Assembly: GCA_016177315.1 (NCBI GenBank)
Contig: JACOVN010000110.1
Coordinates: forward strand, 1 to 6,980
Length of the DNA stretch: 6,980 bases
Direction: 5' to 3'
Origin: Candidatus Woesearchaeota archaeon
Lineage (GTDB): Archaea > Nanobdellota > Nanobdellia > Woesearchaeales > UBA12501
The position numbers and the translations under genes are program-made. The notes below the pieces were generated by a model. That model did no database searches. It was not told the origin of the DNA and was given only the letters and a program-made list of their open reading frames with translations. Positions 4,690 through 6,980 of the stretch are shown here, one piece after another. The stretch's first letter is position 1. Each line of letters begins with the position of its first letter.

Positions 4690-6980
4690 TTATCCCATAT
4701 ACGCGGGCCTTTCCTCTCGCAATTGCTTCGCTCTTGCAGCCTTGAAGTGCTCCAGCAATTCCTCATACGCTTTCTCGATCTCTGGAGTAATGGAGGGCCT
4801 GACTTTCTCCATGCCTTTCCGGAAGTGTACCATTCCTACTTCTTTTGCCTTCATATCTTCCCGCAAGGCAAAGATGGCTGCTTCCTTACAAACGCCTTCA
4901 ATATCAGCTCCAGCATATCCTTCTGTTTCGTCTGCCAGTTTGTCTAGATCTACATCCTTTCCCAACGGCATCTCTTTGGCATGGACTTTGAAAATGGCGA
5001 GCCTTGCAGTTTTGTTTGGTGATTTCACTAAGATGATCCTATCAAACCTGCCAGGCCTGAGCAAAGAAGTATCCAAGATATCTGGCCTATTCGTTGCTCC
5101 GATGATCACAACATCGTGTAAATCTTCCAGGCCATCAATCTCTGTTAAGATCTGATTGACGACTCTTTCCGTAACGTGGCTGTCTGAGCTCATCCCCCTT
5201 CTTGGAGCGATAGCATCAACCTCATCAAAGAAAACAATGGTGGGAGCAGTCTGCCTTGCTTTCCGGAATACTTCCCTGACTGCTTTTTCTGATTCACCGA
5301 TCCATTTCGATAAGAGCTCTGGCCCTTTTACCAAAATAAAATTCGCCTCACTTTCATTCGCAACTGCTTTTGCCAGCAATGTTTTTCCTGTCCCAGGAGC
5401 ACCATACAGCAAAACCCCTTTTGGAGGCTTTACTCCTAATCGCTTGAAGGAATCTGGATACTTCAATGGCCACTCTACTGCCTCAATTAACTCCTGCTTC
5501 ACTTCCTCTAAACCTCCAATGTCATTCCACTTTACATTAGGAATTTCCACCAGCACCTCTCGCATGGCAGAGGGCCGAACTACTTTCAATGCTTCTCGGA
5601 AATCCTTCTGGGTGATTCTCAGCTTTTCTAAGAGTTCTTTCGGAATAGCCTCTTCTTGATCCAACCGTAAATCAGGAAATACCCTTCTCAAAACAATCAT
5701 GGCTGATTCTTTTGCCAAGGCTGCCAAATCTGCGCCCACAAAACCATAGGTAATATTGGCGATGTCCTTGAGATTAACATTTTTGGCCAAGGGCATATTC
5801 CGAGTATGGATTTTGAGAATGTTTAACCTACCCTCCCTGTCTGGAACTCCAATTTCAATCTCTCGATCAAATCTTCCAGGCCTTCGCAAGGCAGGGTCCA
5901 ACAGATTCGGGATGTTCGTTGCCGCAATGACAACAACCTTGCCTCTGGATTTCAGTCCGTCCATTAAAGCAAGTAACTGTGCAACCACTCTTCTTTCCAC
6001 TTCACCCCTGGATTCCTCTCGCTTGGAGGCAATGGCATCAATCTCATCAATGAAAATGATGGAAGGGGCATTTTTCTCTGCTTCCTCGAATTTCTTGCGA
6101 AGGTTTTCCTCAGACTGACCATAATATTTGCTATTATGGAGTAACAATAATCCTCCAACAAAGTTGTCTTTATCAACAGTAAAATCATACAGTTCTCTTT
6201 CGCCCAATGGCTGGATGGCCTCAATTTTTTCCCAGGCTATGTTGTCCCCCATCAGCAATGCGTACTCTTTCCTCACTGCTGTATTCACCACTCCATTTTT
6301 TTCTGCGATGGTGTAGAGCTTCGTCATGGCATGCTTGGTCATAAGCCCTTTTCCATACACATATAGATCATGATTTCTGTATTCCTTATAGGGCAAGGCT
6401 CTTATGGCTTTCATGAGAAGGGAAGGCCGTGGAATGTTCTGGTATTCCTTCCCTTTTTTAACGCGCTTGATCTCCTGTAACTTTTTCAGTTTCCTGCTGC
6501 TTTCTCCTATCTCAGCAAACTTTCTTCTTCCTTCGTATCCGCGAACAACAAGTTTATGCATAAGCCCCAATAGTGTTTTATGCACCTTGAGTTTTGTTGA
6601 AATTCCTAGTTTAATCTGCAGCAAGGCTTGGAGTTCTATGAGAAATTCCTTATTTTTGGAATACAAAACTGGTGTTGGGTACTGGATGCCTTTGAGTTTC
6701 ATGATACTCACTGTTCCATCGCCCTCAAAGTAGCCTCGTACAAAGGCCCGTATTTCCGCTTTAGGAAGTCGGTAGAAGTACCCCGGAATGGTGAGCTTCT
6801 TTCCATATCGGAATCTGAGCAACTGAAGATATTGAACAAGGGTAGTGGAGTAAACAACAATCTTATATTGGTATTCTCCAAATTTCTCTATGGCAAAAAG
6901 TTTCTTGCATAATGCCTTGAATCTTTGTCGTAATGCAGAATCGAGATTCGTAAATTCTATACAATCCCCTTTCTTGCTAA
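4690..6980 (-). CDS. cdc48: Cdc48/VAT-type AAA+ ATPase precursor with intein (5' end outside window)
   Basis: C-terminal part of an archaeal Cdc48 (p97/VCP, VAT) unfoldase, a hexameric double-ring ATPase that pulls proteins through a central pore for remodelling or proteasomal degradation. The frame is open without a stop to the window edge, so the gene continues beyond 6980; the TTG at 6820-6822 is internal, not a start. The extein resumes at Ser 6130-6132 with pore loop 1 (SKYYG). Then come D1 Walker B ([10 protein letters not shown], 6031-6060), D1 arginine fingers in [13 protein letters not shown], the D1-D2 linker, D2 Walker A (GAPGTGKT, 5380-5403), D2 pore loop [10 protein letters not shown]2 Walker B ([10 protein letters not shown], 5209-5238) and LLRPGRFDR. 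About 480 extein residues are present; the N-domain and D1 Walker A are outside the window. The tail ends RPAYMG, with Tyr one place too early for the HbYX proteasome-docking motif. Both ATPase rings look active. Without intein splicing the D1 domain would be split. Confidence 0.96.
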   Translation of the reverse strand, partial: SKKGDCIEFTNLDSALRQRFKALCKKLFAIEKFGEYQYKIVVYSTTLVQYLQLLRFRYGKKLTIPGYFYRLPKAEIRAFVRGYFEGDGTVSIMKLKGIQYPTPVLYSKNKEFLIELQALLQIKLGISTKLKVHKTLLGLMHKLVVRGYEGRRKFAEIGESSRKLKKLQEIKRVKKGKEYQNIPRPSLLMKAIRALPYKEYRNHDLYVYGKGLMTKHAMTKLYTIAEKNGVVNTAVRKEYALLMGDNIAWEKIEAIQPLGERELYDFTVDKDNFVGGLLLLHNSKYYGQSEENLRKKFEEAEKNAPSIIFIDEIDAIASKREESRGEVERRVVAQLLALMDGLKSRGKVVVIAATNIPNLLDPALRRPGRFDREIEIGVPDREGRLNILKIHTRNMPLAKNVNLKDIANITYGFVGADLAALAKESAMIVLRRVFPDLRLDQEEAIPKELLEKLRITQKDFREALKVVRPSAMREVLVEIPNVKWNDIGGLEEVKQELIEAVEWPLKYPDSFKRLGVKPPKGVLLYGAPGTGKTLLAKAVANESEANFILVKGPELLSKWIGESEKAVREVFRKARQTAPTIVFFDEVDAIAPRRGMSSDSHVTERVVNQILTEIDGLEDLHDVVIIGATNRPDILDTSLLRPGRFDRIILVKSPNKTARLAIFKVHAKEMPLGKDVDLDKLADETEGYAGADIEGVCKEAAIFALREDMKAKEVGMVHFRKGMEKVRPSITPEIEKAYEELLEHFKAARAKQLREERPAYMG
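6133..6980 (-). mobile_element. Intein in Cdc48 D1, LAGLIDADG homing-endonuclease type (C-terminal part)
   Basis: Protein-splicing element inside cdc48; about 282 residues of it are in the window and its N-terminal splicing block lies beyond 6980. The C-terminal splice block (6133-6192) reads [21 protein letters not shown] and ends in the required His-Asn, followed by Ser as the +1 extein residue. These are the residues needed for Asn cyclisation and acyl shift, so C-terminal splicing looks intact. A LAGLIDADG-type motif (VRGYFEGDG, 6715-6741), preceded by [16 protein letters not shown], keeps the acidic residue that binds the catalytic metal. The upstream segment (6823-6980, translating to ...[15 protein letters not shown]...KKLFAIEKF...) matches the region that normally lies between the two LAGLIDADG motifs of such inteins. 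This is therefore probably the second motif, with the first outside the window. The downstream segment (about 6200-6450) continues the endonuclease/linker region and includes the [16 protein letters not shown] stretch before the C-terminal block. Confidence 0.93.

Noticed and set aside
4169..5155. 328-codon + strand open frame spanning the gatD and cdc48 ends
   Set aside because: Antisense to two clearly conserved genes and their gap; the product has no domain pattern.
6820..6822. TTG at 6820-6822 as the start of the Cdc48/intein gene
   Set aside because: The frame stays open to the window edge and the upstream codons translate to typical intein endonuclease sequence, so this is an internal Leu codon.

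Overview
The window is archaeal. The best evidence is the archaea-specific tRNA-dependent glutaminyl-tRNA pathway (GatD and GatE), a Cdc48/VAT-type double-AAA ATPase interrupted by an intein, an MJ1316/DUF504 protein, and two TATA boxes placed about 25 bp before start codons with no Shine-Dalgarno sequence, as in leaderless archaeal transcripts. The compact layout, the overlapping genes and a shortened GatE would fit a small-genome (for example DPANN-type) archaeon, but that lineage is inference.

Layout. On the + strand at the left edge is a two-gene toxin-antitoxin module: a VapB-like antitoxin (1-240) overlapping a PIN-domain VapC toxin (230-664) by 11 bp. It converges on the end of a - strand block that fills the rest of the window. 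In transcription order (right to left) that block holds: cdc48 (4690-6980, 5' part outside the window) with the C-terminal part of a LAGLIDADG intein (6133-6980); gatD (3371-4657); a DUF504/MJ1316 gene (3135-3374); a patatin-like membrane hydrolase (2123-3103); and gatE (705-2126). gatD/DUF504 and patatin/gatE each share an ATGA stop-start overlap. The two gaps in the block, of about 31-32 bp, each carry a TATA box just after the preceding stop codon. This suggests separate promoters for a gatD-DUF504 unit and a patatin-gatE unit.

How the genes fit together. GatD (ammonia-releasing asparaginase-like subunit) and GatE (tRNA-dependent kinase/transamidase subunit) form one enzyme that converts Glu-tRNA(Gln) to Gln-tRNA(Gln). 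Here they are separated by two genes not known to belong to that enzyme. Cdc48 is an unfoldase/segregase and the toxin-antitoxin pair is an independent module.

Most notable points: GatE lacks the AspRS-like insertion domain normally found in the family; the intein sits exactly before the D1 substrate-gripping pore loop of Cdc48; and the patatin-like protein has a hydrophobic hairpin between its catalytic Ser and Asp. I found no RNA genes, CRISPR arrays, insertion sequences or sizeable repeats. No stretch of 300 bases lacks a gene.
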